From contig OX336351.1 of assembly GCA_946902875.1 (NCBI GenBank), positions 2,474,039 to 2,538,038 on the forward strand: DNA of 64,000 nt, read 5' to 3'. This stretch comes from Nematopogon swammerdamellus (Eukaryota; Arthropoda; Insecta; Lepidoptera; Adelidae). This document shows, piece by piece, positions 63,910 through 64,000 of the stretch. Numbering within the stretch: the stretch's first letter is position 1; every line of letters starts with the position of its first letter. Position numbers and translations under genes: made by a program. A model generated the notes under the pieces. That model searched no databases. It was not told the DNA's origin and saw only the letters and a list, made by a program, of their open reading frames with translations.

Positions 63910-64000
63910 CGATATTAAAATAAGAAACTTAAGTTAAAATAATATTCGCCTCGCCCCGCTGCTGCCCCCTCTCCCTCTCCCTCTCCCTCTCCGTCTCCCT
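63910..64000. repeat. Duplicate of the V2 downstream flank, entering a hexamer array
   Basis: CGATATTAAAATAAGAAACT, AATAATATTCGCCTCGCCCC and GCTGCTGCCCCCTCTCC equal 49250-49318. CTCCCT units follow and run off the end of the window. Confidence 0.85.

Overview
The window reads as nuclear DNA of an insect, most likely a moth or butterfly. The evidence is an internal block of the insect telomere repeat (CCTAA/TTAGG, 26545-26676), SINEs whose heads resemble tRNA and 5S rRNA, several non-LTR retrotransposon families, dispersed repeats of a kind I associate with Lepidoptera (ACAG runs beside GGGTTCCGTA and GTGCGAGTC motifs), introns with GT/AG borders and AT-rich spacers. Nothing points to bacteria: there are no operons, no ribosome binding sites and no CRISPR array. 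The species is an inference from these signs and was not tested.

Most of the 64 kb is transposable-element debris. The left part (1-20 kb) holds foldback elements, two copies (A, B) of a 2-2.5 kb composite element, a 91-bp tandem array, many SINE pieces, RTE and RNase H-bearing LINE fragments, and the left half of a CR1-like LINE. From 20678 to 29532 lies an 8.86-kb block with matching terminal inverted repeats. It splits that LINE, whose right half resumes at 29533. Inside the block are a plausible two-exon gene on the minus strand, a lone C2H2 finger, a transposase-like fragment, a telomeric array, large palindromes and divergent tandem repeats.

From 30 to 46 kb there are near-identical composite copies C and D, a deleted piggyBac-like element with TTAA flanks, decayed LINE C-terminal (nuclease-like) domains, an inverted-repeat element filled with a 66-bp minisatellite (V1), and the best-preserved CR1-like LINE (41744-42940). 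The only recognisable host gene is at 46636-47333 on the minus strand: the first coding exon of an alpha-1,4-glycosyltransferase (A4GALT/Gb3-synthase family), ending at a splice donor. I found no later exons.

The right part holds minisatellite elements V2 and V3, a ~900-bp hexanucleotide array, a Jockey-type LINE broken by one stop codon, composite copy E, nested inverted repeats and more LINE tails. V2 and V3 share the same downstream sequence, so part of this region is duplicated.

The genes here do not form a pathway. What the window shows is mobile DNA nested in mobile DNA: SINE in LINE, LINE in dispersed repeat, DNA element in LINE, and a 48-bp palindrome in a composite element. The strongest leads are the 8.86-kb split-LINE insertion with its gene, the tiny palindromic insertions with 8-bp target duplications, and the minisatellite-filled inverted-repeat elements.
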